From: Pseudolabrys sp.
GTDB lineage: Bacteria > Pseudomonadota > Alphaproteobacteria > Rhizobiales > Xanthobacteraceae
Direction: 5' to 3'
Assembly (NCBI GenBank): GCA_019246455.1
Contig: JAFAQJ010000337.1
Location: forward strand, 1-6,068
Length of the DNA stretch: 6,068 nucleotides
In this document: positions 1 to 6,068 of the stretch, piece after piece
Layout of the letters: each line of letters starts with the position of its first letter
How positions within the stretch are numbered: the stretch's first letter is position 1
Position numbers and translations under genes: made by a program
Notes under the pieces: model-generated
What the model was told of the DNA's origin: nothing
Database searches by the model: none
What the model saw: the letters and a program-made list of their open reading frames with translations, nothing else

Positions 1-363
1 ACCGGGCTCGGGCTCGGCCGCTACGGCGTGCTCGCCCTCATCATGGTCCTCTATCTGGTGCTCGGCTGCCTGATGGATGCGATGGCGATGATCATCCTCA
101 CGGTGCCGATCATCTTTCCGGTGGTCACGCATCTCGGCTTTGATCCGATCTGGTTCGGCGTCATCATCGTCATGACGGTTGAACTCGGGTTGCTCCATAC
201 GCCGGTCGGCATGAACGTCTTCGTCATCAAAAGCGTGGTGAAGGAGGTCAGTTTCGCCACGATTTTCAAGGGCGTGATCCCCTTTATCCTGACCGATCTG
301 GTGCGGCTGGTGATTTTGATCGCCTTCCCGATCCTCGCTTTGTGGCTGCCCTCGCACATGTGA
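1..363 (+). CDS. dctM: TRAP transporter large permease, DctM family (C-terminal 120 residues; 5' end outside window)
   Basis: This is the tail of the large membrane subunit of a TRAP (tripartite ATP-independent periplasmic) transporter, which moves organic acids across the inner membrane using an ion gradient. The frame is open from base 1 and stops at TGA 361-363; the GTG at 28 is internal, not the start. Visible hydrophobic segments are about residues 10-42, 50-76 and 92-116 of the fragment. Family landmarks are GCLMD (22-26), P36 and P40 in the following helix, LGFDPIWFGV (45-54), E61, TPVG (67-70) and the closing DLVRL segment (99-103). The family's usual Pro-Pro-x-Gly is Thr-Pro-Val-Gly here, a small departure. 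The binding protein (DctP) and small permease (DctQ) are not in view and would be expected upstream. The next gene begins 33 bases downstream on the same strand, so co-transcription with iorAB is likely. The family call is strong; the substrate is unknown. Confidence 0.92.
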   Translation, partial: TGLGLGRYGVLALIMVLYLVLGCLMDAMAMIILTVPIIFPVVTHLGFDPIWFGVIIVMTVELGLLHTPVGMNVFVIKSVVKEVSFATIFKGVIPFILTDLVRLVILIAFPILALWLPSHM

Positions 364-396
364 TATGGTTGGGGTCCAAACTATCTCGATCTGACG

Positions 397-2550
397 ATGG
401 AACGCTCGTTCAAGACCGAAGTGCAGTCGCTCTCGCTCGGCGCCGGCGAGACCTTCCACGGCGAAGGCATTCTGGCCGTCACTAAGGCGCTGCTGCAATC
501 CGGCGTCTCCTATGTCGGCGGCTATCAGGGCGCGCCGGTCTCGCATTTGCTCGACGTCATGGTCGAGGCCGAGCCGCAGATGCGTGCGCTCGGCGTCCAC
601 GTCGAAACCTGCACAAACGAGGCGAGCGCCGCGGCGATGCTCGGCGCATCGATCAACTACCCGCTGCGCGGCGCGGTGACGTGGAAATCGATCGTCGGCA
701 CCAATGTCGCGGCCGACGCTTTGTCGAACCTCGCCTCACCCGGCGTGATCGGCGGGGCGATGATCATCGTCGGCGAGGACTATGGCGAGGGCGCCAGCGT
801 CATCCAGGAACGCACCTACGCCTATGCGATGAAGTCGTCGATGTGGCTGCTCGATCCCCGGCCCGATTTGCCGGCTATCGTACGCACCGTCGAGAAAGGC
901 TTCGAGCTCTCGGAATCGAGCCACACACCGGTGATGCTCGAATTGCGGATTCGCGCCTGTCACGCCACCGGGCAATTCGAGGCGAAAGATAACCGCAAGC
1001 CGGTTTTTTCGGGCATCAATCCACTCACGGAGCCGGCGAAATTCAATTACAGCCGGCTGTCGCATCCTCCCGTCACGTATGTTCAGGAAAGGCTGAAGGT
1101 CGAGCAGCGCCTGCCCGCCGCGCGCGCCTTCATTCGCGAGCACAAACTCAACGAAACGATTGCCGGCGATGTCACCGACATCGGCATCGTCGTGATGGGC
1201 GGGCTGACCAATAGCGTGCTGCGTGCGCTGGAGCGGCTTGGCCTCGCCGATGTTTTTGGCGCGTCGCGCGTGCCGCTGCTGGTGCTCAACGTCGTCTATC
1301 CGCTGGTGCCGGAGGAACTGCGCGAATTCTGCGCGGGCAAGCGCGCGGTGCTCATCGTCGAGGAAGGCTATCCCGATTACATCGAGCAGGCGGTCAACGT
1401 CGAACTGCGTCGTGCCGACATCCAGACCCGCGTCTACGGCAAAGGGCTGCTGCCGCAAGCCGGCGAATATGCCTCCGACGTGCTGCTCAATGGGATCGCC
1501 GGTTTCCTCAAGGAAACGCGGCCGAACGGCCTCGATGCTGACGTTGTCGCAGCGAAAGCCCTGGCGATTGTCGCACAGAAGACAAAAGCAGCCGCCACGC
1601 TCGGGCCTTTGCCGCCGCGCCCACCATCGTTCTGCACCGGCTGTCCGGAGCGCCCGGTGTTCTCCGCCATCAAGTTGATGCAGCGCGAGATCGGGCCGAC
1701 CCACATCAGTGCCGACATCGGCTGCCATTCATTTGCGACTTTCGCGCCGTTCTCGATGGGCAATTCGATCCTCGGCTACGGCATGTCGCTCGCCAGCGCT
1801 GCCGCGGTCGGCCCCAACCTGGCCAAGCGGCCGATTTCGGTGATGGGAGACGGCGGCTTCTGGCACAACGGCGTCATCACTGGCGTCGCCTCGAACCTGT
1901 TCAACAAAGGCGACGGCGTCCTGATCGTCATGCAGAATGGCTACACGTCGGCGACCGGCCAGCAGTTCATGCCGTCGACACCAGTGAACCGCGAAGGCCC
2001 GAGCGGCATGAGCATCGAGCAGACATTGCGCGCGATGGGCGTGAAGTGGCTGCGCACGGTGCGCACTTATTCCGTCGCCACGATGGTGAAGACGCTGAAG
2101 GAGGCGATGAAGACCGCCGAGCGCGGCCTCAAGGTCATCATCGCGGACGGCGAGTGCCAGTTGGCGCGCCAACGCCGCGTGCGCGCGCAAGACGCCGAGA
2201 AGCTGGCGCGCGGCGAGCGCGTCACGCGCGCGCGCTATGGCGTCGACGACGAAATTTGCACCGGCGACCACTCCTGCATCCGCTTGTCGGGTTGCCCATC
2301 GCTGACGGTGAAACCCTCGCCCGATCCGCTGCGTACCGATCCGGTTGCGACCGTGATCGAGAGCTGCGTCGGCTGCGGATTGTGCGGCGAGGTCGCGCAC
2401 GCCGCCGTGCTGTGCCCGTCGTTCTATCGCGCCGAGATCGTACGCAATGCGACGTGGTGGGATCGTTTCAAGTTCCGGCTGCGTGGCGCGGTGATCGGTG
2501 CGCTCGGCGGCTATAACCCGCGCAAGCCTGTCGTAAAGGCTGCGACATGA
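397..2550 (+). CDS. iorA: Indolepyruvate (2-oxoacid):ferredoxin oxidoreductase alpha subunit, IorA-like, 717 aa
   Basis: Predicted cytoplasmic enzyme that decarboxylates an aryl 2-oxoacid (indolepyruvate or phenylpyruvate in characterised relatives) with CoA, giving acyl-CoA, CO2 and reduced ferredoxin. Domain order: pyrimidine-binding domain about residues 15-200, with YVGGYQGAPVSHLLD (39-53) and E75, which could be the Glu that activates ThDP (inferred by position); a second alpha/beta domain about 255-390; the ThDP pyrophosphate-binding domain about 405-600, with CTGCPERP (413-420) and the GDG(484-486)...N514 magnesium/ThDP motif; and a C-terminal ferredoxin-like domain, about 615-690. Its ligand pattern is C621-x2-D624-x2-C627-x5-C633-Pro, then C657-x2-C660-x2-C663-x9-C673-Pro, which departs from two plain [4Fe-4S] motifs. 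ATG 397 is the first start after the in-frame stop at 361; it has no good Shine-Dalgarno, so translation may be coupled to the upstream permease. An in-frame GTG at 421 is a weaker alternative. The gene overlaps iorB by 4 bases. The family is sure; the exact substrate is not. Confidence 0.93.
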   Translation: MERSFKTEVQSLSLGAGETFHGEGILAVTKALLQSGVSYVGGYQGAPVSHLLDVMVEAEPQMRALGVHVETCTNEASAAAMLGASINYPLRGAVTWKSIVGTNVAADALSNLASPGVIGGAMIIVGEDYGEGASVIQERTYAYAMKSSMWLLDPRPDLPAIVRTVEKGFELSESSHTPVMLELRIRACHATGQFEAKDNRKPVFSGINPLTEPAKFNYSRLSHPPVTYVQERLKVEQRLPAARAFIREHKLNETIAGDVTDIGIVVMGGLTNSVLRALERLGLADVFGASRVPLLVLNVVYPLVPEELREFCAGKRAVLIVEEGYPDYIEQAVNVELRRADIQTRVYGKGLLPQAGEYASDVLLNGIAGFLKETRPNGLDADVVAAKALAIVAQKTKAAATLGPLPPRPPSFCTGCPERPVFSAIKLMQREIGPTHISADIGCHSFATFAPFSMGNSILGYGMSLASAAAVGPNLAKRPISVMGDGGFWHNGVITGVASNLFNKGDGVLIVMQNGYTSATGQQFMPSTPVNREGPSGMSIEQTLRAMGVKWLRTVRTYSVATMVKTLKEAMKTAERGLKVIIADGECQLARQRRVRAQDAEKLARGERVTRARYGVDDEICTGDHSCIRLSGCPSLTVKPSPDPLRTDPVATVIESCVGCGLCGEVAHAAVLCPSFYRAEIVRNATWWDRFKFRLRGAVIGALGGYNPRKPVVKAAT

Positions 2551-4058
2551 GCGGGCCGCGCCCCATCACGCTGCTGATTGCCGCGCTCGGCGGCGAAGGC
2601 GGCGGCGTGCTGACCAGCTGGATCGTGCGCGCCGCGGAAACCTGCGATTTCCCGGTGCAATCGACGTCGATTCCCGGCGTCGCGCAGCGCACCGGCGCGA
2701 CGACCTATTACATCGAAATTCTGCCGGTGAAGACAGGCGAACTCGGCGGCAAGCGCCCGGTGTTGGCGCTGGTGCCGGGCATCGGCGATATCGATATCGC
2801 GGTCGCGAGCGAATTGCTCGAAGCCGGCCGCACGGTGGCGAACGGATTCGTCACGCCGGAGCGTACTTTTGCCATCGCCTCGACCAGCCGCTTCTACGCG
2901 ATGGACGAAAAGATCGCGATGGGCGACGGCCGTTTCGACGCGCAGAAATTGCGGCAAGTGATTACGCAGAATTCGAAGGACGCGCTGCTCATCGACATGG
3001 AAACGCTGGCGAAAAAGCCCGACGCGCTGATCAACGCCGTCATGCTGGGCGCCATCGCCGGCTCCGGCCGCCTGCCGATCCCGGTCGAGGCGTTCGAGGC
3101 GGCAATCCGCGCCGATGGCAAGGCGGTCGAGAGCAATCTGCGCGGCTTTCACGCCGGGCTCGACGCGGCCCGCGCCAAGACCGATGGCGTTGTTGAGCAG
3201 GACGCCAAGAAACCGGCGCGCAACACTGCCGAGGCACTGGAAGCCGAAATTGAGCGGACAATTCCGGCGGCGGCAAAGCCCATTGCGATCGAAGGCGTGC
3301 GCCGGCTCGCCAAATATCAATCCATCGCCTATGCGGGGCTTTATCTCGAACGTCTCGCGCCATTCATCGGCGGCGACGCCAGGCTACTGACCGAGATCGC
3401 GCGACACCTCGCGGTGCGCATGTCATACGAAGACGTGATTCGCGTCGCGGCAACGAAAATCGCGCCGGAGCGCCTGGCCCGCATTGCGCGCGAAGAGCTC
3501 AAGTCGGACGGCGAGCCGTTCACGGTGCACGATTTCCTGAAACCTGGCATCGAAGAGATGTGCCAGATCCTGCCGCCGTTCATCGCGCGCCCGATCTTGC
3601 TTTACAGCGCGAAGAAGGGCTGGCTCGGCCGCGTCTATTTCGGCATGGAGATCAACTCGACCTCGATCAGCGGTTATCTGCGCTTCCTGATGCTGGCGAA
3701 ACTACGCGGGCTGCGGCCCTACGGTCACCGCTACAAAGAAGAGCAACAGCAAATCGAGGCATGGCTCGGTCTCGTGGCAAAAGCCGCCCGACTGTCGCCG
3801 CAGATCGCGCTCGAAGTCGCGGAATGTGCGCGCCTCATCAAGGGCTATGGCGACACCCATGCGCGCGGCCGCGCCAATGACGCAACCATCGTGCAACGCG
3901 TGATCTTTCCGGTGCTCGCCGGTGACATCGGGCTCGCGCAAGCCGCCGACGCGATCGCGAGTGCGCGCACCGCAGCGCTGGTCGATCCCGAAGGCGAAAG
4001 CCTGGCCAAATGTCTCGCCGCGCTCGACGCCGGGTCGACACGCGTCGCCGCCGAGTAG
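2547..4058 (+). CDS. iorB: Indolepyruvate oxidoreductase beta subunit (IorB-like) with long C-terminal DUF6537-type extension, 503 aa
   Basis: Partner subunit of the upstream IorA. The N-terminal ~190 residues are the gamma-type domain of pyruvate/ketoisovalerate oxidoreductases: a hydrophobic strand followed by LGGEGGGVL (14-22), then IPGVAQRTGATTYY (42-55), matching the family's glycine-rich loop and AQR-x-G signature. Archaeal IorB proteins end at about 200 residues; this one continues for about 300 more. The tail, from about residue 225 and including GVRRLAKYQS, a Tyr-Glu-Asp-Val-Ile-Arg stretch, LGRVYFGMEIN and LRPYGHRYKEE, looks like the C-terminal domain of the long fused proteobacterial indolepyruvate oxidoreductases (DUF6537 from memory, not searched). 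Its role is unknown. The ATG at 2547 overlaps the iorA stop as ATGA and has AAAGG at 2535-2539, seven bases upstream, so translation is very likely coupled and subunits made in equal amounts. It stops at TAG 4056-4058. The N-terminal assignment is firm, the tail assignment moderately so. Confidence 0.9.
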   Translation: MSGPRPITLLIAALGGEGGGVLTSWIVRAAETCDFPVQSTSIPGVAQRTGATTYYIEILPVKTGELGGKRPVLALVPGIGDIDIAVASELLEAGRTVANGFVTPERTFAIASTSRFYAMDEKIAMGDGRFDAQKLRQVITQNSKDALLIDMETLAKKPDALINAVMLGAIAGSGRLPIPVEAFEAAIRADGKAVESNLRGFHAGLDAARAKTDGVVEQDAKKPARNTAEALEAEIERTIPAAAKPIAIEGVRRLAKYQSIAYAGLYLERLAPFIGGDARLLTEIARHLAVRMSYEDVIRVAATKIAPERLARIAREELKSDGEPFTVHDFLKPGIEEMCQILPPFIARPILLYSAKKGWLGRVYFGMEINSTSISGYLRFLMLAKLRGLRPYGHRYKEEQQQIEAWLGLVAKAARLSPQIALEVAECARLIKGYGDTHARGRANDATIVQRVIFPVLAGDIGLAQAADAIASARTAALVDPEGESLAKCLAALDAGSTRVAAE

Positions 4059-4121
4059 CGCCCGTGTTGTGCGGGTCCGGCCGCTCGCGTAAAACGGCCA
4101 GGCCAAAAACAAGAAATGTCC

Positions 4122-4128
4122 GGGAGGA
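4122..4128 (+). promoter_or_regulatory. Strong ribosome binding site fixing the GTG start at 4135
   Basis: GGGAGGA lies six bases before the GTG at 4135, a near-perfect Shine-Dalgarno match at good spacing. It supports GTG as the start, and the resulting N-terminus (Met-Arg-Lys followed by a hydrophobic stretch) is a well-formed signal peptide. It is clearly stronger than the sites in front of the other genes here, consistent with high expression of a periplasmic binding protein. Confidence 0.8.
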
Positions 4129-4134
4129 AATAAC

Positions 4135-5091
4135 GTGCGCAAGATCGTCACCACCGCCCTCGCCTGCACCGCTCTGCTCGCGTCAGCCGGGAGCGCTTCG
4201 GCGTGGCCGGATCGCGCCGTGCGCTTCATCGTCTCGCTCGGCGCCGGCTCCGGGGTCGACATTACGGCGCGGCTGTTCGCCGACAGCCTGTCGAAGAAAT
4301 GGGGCCAAGCGGTCGTGGTCGAAAACCGGCCCGGTGGCGACGGCATCGTCGCGATCAACGCTTTCATCGGCGCCAGCGACGATCACGTGCTGCTATTCAC
4401 GCCAACCGGCGCATTCTCCGCGCATCCCTACCAGATGGACAAGGTGCCGTACGATCCGGCCGCGCTCGCGCCAATCGCGCGCGTCACCAACACCATCGTC
4501 GCGTTCGCGGTGCCGACCTCGCTCGGCCTCAATTCGATGAAGGACCTGCTCGACAAGGTAAAAACCGAGCCCGGCAAATTGAACTGGGCGAGCGCTACAA
4601 CCACCAACGAGTTCCTGTTTCAAGGTTATCTGAAGGAAACCGGCCTCGACATGGCGAAGGTGCCGTATCGCGACACCGTGTCGGCGATCAACGATCTCGC
4701 CGAAGGCCGCATCCAGATGTATGTCGGCGCCTACGCGATCATGCGGCCACAACTGCAGACCGGGAAGATCAAGGTGCTGGCCGTGACCAATGGGGAGCGC
4801 GCCAAGGGCGCGCCAGAGATTCCAACCGTCGCCGAAGCCGGGTTTCCCAAGCTGAAATTCGACGGCCTGGTCGGCATTTTTGGCCCCACCAAAATGCCGG
4901 CAGATCTGCGCAACAAGATCGCCGCCGACGTCGCGCAAAGCGCGGCGGAACCTGAGATCGTCACGCGTCTAATCGCAACCGGGCAGAACGTCAGTCCCGG
5001 CACGCCGCAGGACTTCGCCAAGGCGTCGGATGACCAACGCGTCCAGGTCGACGGCGTCGCCAAGTTGCTCGGGCTCAAGAAGGCGCAGTAA
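4135..5091 (+). CDS. Bug/TctC-family periplasmic substrate-binding protein, 318 aa
   Basis: Secreted solute receptor of the tripartite tricarboxylate transporter (TTT) family, which binds small carboxylates in the periplasm. The start is GTG. A Sec signal peptide is visible: basic Arg-Lys at 2-3, hydrophobic core about 4-18, and Ala-Ser-Ala before a likely cleavage after A23, leaving a mature protein beginning Trp-Pro-Asp. Family landmarks follow: WPDRAVRFIV (24-33), the ligand-loop region ending in Gly-Val-Asp (D42) and TARLFADSL, WGQAVVVENRPGGDG (56-70), the VPYRD segment about 180-184, and PEIPTVAEAGFP near 224-235. The first ligand loop reads SLGAGSGVD instead of the more usual Pro-phe-x-Ala-Gly-Gly form, so the ligand may differ from classic members. 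Length is normal for the family. No TctA or TctB membrane subunits are in the window and the only permease nearby is TRAP type, so this is either an orphan Bug receptor, common in proteobacteria, or serves a transporter encoded elsewhere. Family sure, ligand unknown. Confidence 0.94.
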   Translation: MRKIVTTALACTALLASAGSASAWPDRAVRFIVSLGAGSGVDITARLFADSLSKKWGQAVVVENRPGGDGIVAINAFIGASDDHVLLFTPTGAFSAHPYQMDKVPYDPAALAPIARVTNTIVAFAVPTSLGLNSMKDLLDKVKTEPGKLNWASATTTNEFLFQGYLKETGLDMAKVPYRDTVSAINDLAEGRIQMYVGAYAIMRPQLQTGKIKVLAVTNGERAKGAPEIPTVAEAGFPKLKFDGLVGIFGPTKMPADLRNKIAADVAQSAAEPEIVTRLIATGQNVSPGTPQDFAKASDDQRVQVDGVAKLLGLKKAQ

Positions 5092-5110
5092 CCTTCGGCC
5101 GGAAACCTGC

Positions 5111-5115
5111 AAGGA
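5111..5115 (+). promoter_or_regulatory. Ribosome binding site for the ThDP enzyme at 5121
   Basis: AAGGA sits five bases before ATG 5121, in the 29-base gap after the Bug gene stop. It supports this start, and the protein then enters the conserved ThDP-enzyme N-terminus after a short Ser/Pro-rich lead of about 12 residues. Confidence 0.65.
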
Positions 5116-5120
5116 TCGTC

Positions 5121-6068
5121 ATGGCCGCGCCAACACCGTCGTCTTCCGCGCGCGGCCCGATCGCGGCCGAGGCATTCCTGCGCGCGCTGGCCGACCACGG
5201 CGTCGATTACTTCTTCGCCAATCCGGGCACCGATTTTCCACCGGTAGTCGAGGCGTTCAGCCGCGCCAAGAAAACCAACGCCAAAGTGCCAAAGCCGGTG
5301 CTGGTGCCGCACGAAAATCTCGCGGTGGCGATGGCGCACGGCGCCTATCTGATGACCGGCCGGCCGCAGGCGGTGATGTCCACGTCAATGTCGGCACCGC
5401 CAATACCATCAACAATCTCACCAACCTCGCGCGCGACCGCGCGCCGCTGATCCTCGCCGCCGGCCGCACACCGGTCACGGAGAAAGGCCAGTTCGGTTCG
5501 CGCTCGCGGCCGATTCACTGGGCGCAGGAAATGTTCGACCAGGCCGGCATGGTGCGCGAACTGGTGAAATGGGATTACGAGCTGCGGGTTCCAGCGCAGG
5601 TCGCCGACGTCGTCAGCCGCGCCGTCGAAGTGACGATGGCCGCGCCGCGGGGTCCGGTCTATCTCGTCCTGCCGCGCGAGCCGCTCTCGGCACCGCTTGC
5701 CGAGCCGGTCGGGCCGGTCAAGCCGCGACCGATGGCCGCTGCTGCGCACCCCGATCCGCGGGCAGTCGCACAGCTGGCCGAATGGATCGCCGCTGCCGAG
5801 CGGCCGCTCATCATCACCGCGGCGCTACCTGAAGACGCGGTCGATCCGCTCGGGCATTTGGCCGAGCGCTGCGCGGTGCCCGTCGCCGTGCATAACCCGC
5901 GCACCCTGTGCCTGCCGACGACGCACCCGATGCATTTCGGCTTTGAACCCGGCGGACTTCTTACCGACGCCGACCTCGTCATCGTTCTGGAGTCCGACGT
6001 GCCCTGGATTCCGAGCCTGACCGCGCCGCCGAAGGGCTGCCGCGTCGTGCATGTCGGCGAGGAGCCGA
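5121..6068 (+). pseudogene. ThDP-dependent enzyme, acetolactate synthase/benzoylformate decarboxylase superfamily; frameshifted, 3' end outside window
   Basis: Thiamine-diphosphate enzymes of this superfamily decarboxylate 2-oxoacids or join the resulting fragments. Reading from ATG 5121, residues 1-86 give a typical N-terminal pyrimidine-binding domain: AAEAFLRALADHGVDYFFAN (15-34), PGTDFP, and LVPHENLAVAMAHGAY, where E65 should be the catalytic Glu that activates ThDP. After M86 (5376-5378) this frame runs into unrelated sequence and stops at TGA 5448-5450. The family sequence resumes one frame over at 5378/5381 (VHVNVGTANT, then APLILAAGRTPVTEKGQ, GPVYLVLPREPL) and stays open to the window end, about 229 codons. 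From about residue 205 (HPDPRAVAQLAEWI) the central domain begins. One missing base explains everything: ATG-GTC-CAC would be expected and ATG-TC-CAC is present. Relatives are about 550 residues, so roughly 40% including the C-terminal ThDP-binding domain lies beyond the window. Codon use past the shift remains gene-like, so decay is recent or this is a sequencing error. Specific reaction unknown. Confidence 0.82.
5373..5383 (+). other. One-base deletion (frameshift point) in the ThDP enzyme
   Basis: The bases GTGATGTCCAC read Val-Met-Ser in the upstream frame. Family sequence demands Val-Met-Val-His, which needs one extra base, most simply a second G after ATG. The downstream frame shares G5378. 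No slippery heptamer or nearby stop-codon arrangement typical of programmed frameshifting is seen, so a mutation or sequencing/assembly error is the simplest reading. Confidence 0.8.

Noticed and set aside
736..1728. 330-codon open frame on the minus strand inside iorA
   Set aside because: Low-complexity Arg/His/Asp/Ala-rich translation without family motifs; a GC-rich codon shadow of the well-supported iorA.
1729..2400. 223-codon minus-strand open frame
   Set aside because: Antisense shadow over the ThDP and ferredoxin domains of iorA; composition typical of an out-of-frame product.
2511..3320. 269-codon minus-strand open frame over iorB
   Set aside because: Overlaps conserved iorB coding sequence entirely and shows no recognisable domain.
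4067..4095. Possible promoter TTGTGC, 17-base spacer, TAAAAC before the Bug gene
   Set aside because: Only three and four of six consensus bases match; spacing is right and the place is sensible, but it is too weak to call.
4061..4099. Small inverted repeats (4061-4064/4072-4075 and 4079-4083/4095-4099) as a terminator after iorB
   Set aside because: Stems of only 4-5 pairs with loops of 7-11 bases and no following T-run; within chance in GC-rich sequence.
4135..4170. Lipoprotein signal (Cys11) in the Bug protein
   Set aside because: The residues before Cys11 do not form a proper lipobox and it is too near the N-terminus; the Ala-Ser-Ala site after A23 fits signal peptidase I.
4010..4540. 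176-codon + strand frame overlapping the end of iorB and start of the Bug gene
   Set aside because: Arg/Ser-rich shadow; the alternative frame has a strong RBS, signal peptide and clear family motifs.
5373..5390. Programmed ribosomal frameshift in the ThDP gene
   Set aside because: No slippery heptamer, no internal Shine-Dalgarno at a useful distance, and relatives encode this enzyme in one frame.

Overview
This window is a GC-rich, densely coded stretch with every gene on the + strand. It is probably from an alphaproteobacterium of the Hyphomicrobiales/Bradyrhizobium-Rhodopseudomonas type. That placement rests on G/C-rich third codon positions, a Bug-family binding protein and a proteobacterial-style IorA, and no single marker proves it. 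A metagenomic or betaproteobacterial source cannot be excluded from sequence alone.

Layout. 1-363 is the C-terminal end of a TRAP transporter large permease (DctM type). 397-2550 encodes a 717-residue alpha subunit of an indolepyruvate/2-oxoacid:ferredoxin oxidoreductase (IorA). It overlaps by 4 bases (ATGA) a 503-residue beta subunit (IorB, 2547-4058) that carries a long extra C-terminal domain. After a 76-base gap with a strong ribosome binding site comes a GTG-started periplasmic binding protein of the Bug/TctC family (4135-5091). After 29 more bases a thiamine-diphosphate-dependent enzyme of the acetolactate synthase/benzoylformate decarboxylase superfamily begins at 5121 and runs off the window end. 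This last gene has a one-base deletion near 5378, so it is either broken or carries a sequencing error.

How the genes may work together (inference). Tight same-strand spacing suggests one operon for uptake and breakdown of an organic acid. The transporter parts (TRAP permease, Bug protein) would bring in a carboxylate. IorAB would oxidatively decarboxylate an aryl- or branched 2-oxoacid with CoA, giving an acyl-CoA, CO2 and reduced ferredoxin. The second ThDP enzyme could act on the same or a related 2-oxoacid. The substrate cannot be read from the sequence.

The points most worth a second look are the non-canonical iron-sulfur ligand pattern in the IorA ferredoxin domain (an Asp where the second Cys of the first cluster is expected, and a displaced fourth Cys in the second), the frameshift in the terminal ThDP enzyme, the long IorB tail, and the mixture of two unrelated transporter families. 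I see no RNA genes, mobile elements, CRISPR arrays or convincing repeats, and no clearly new system.
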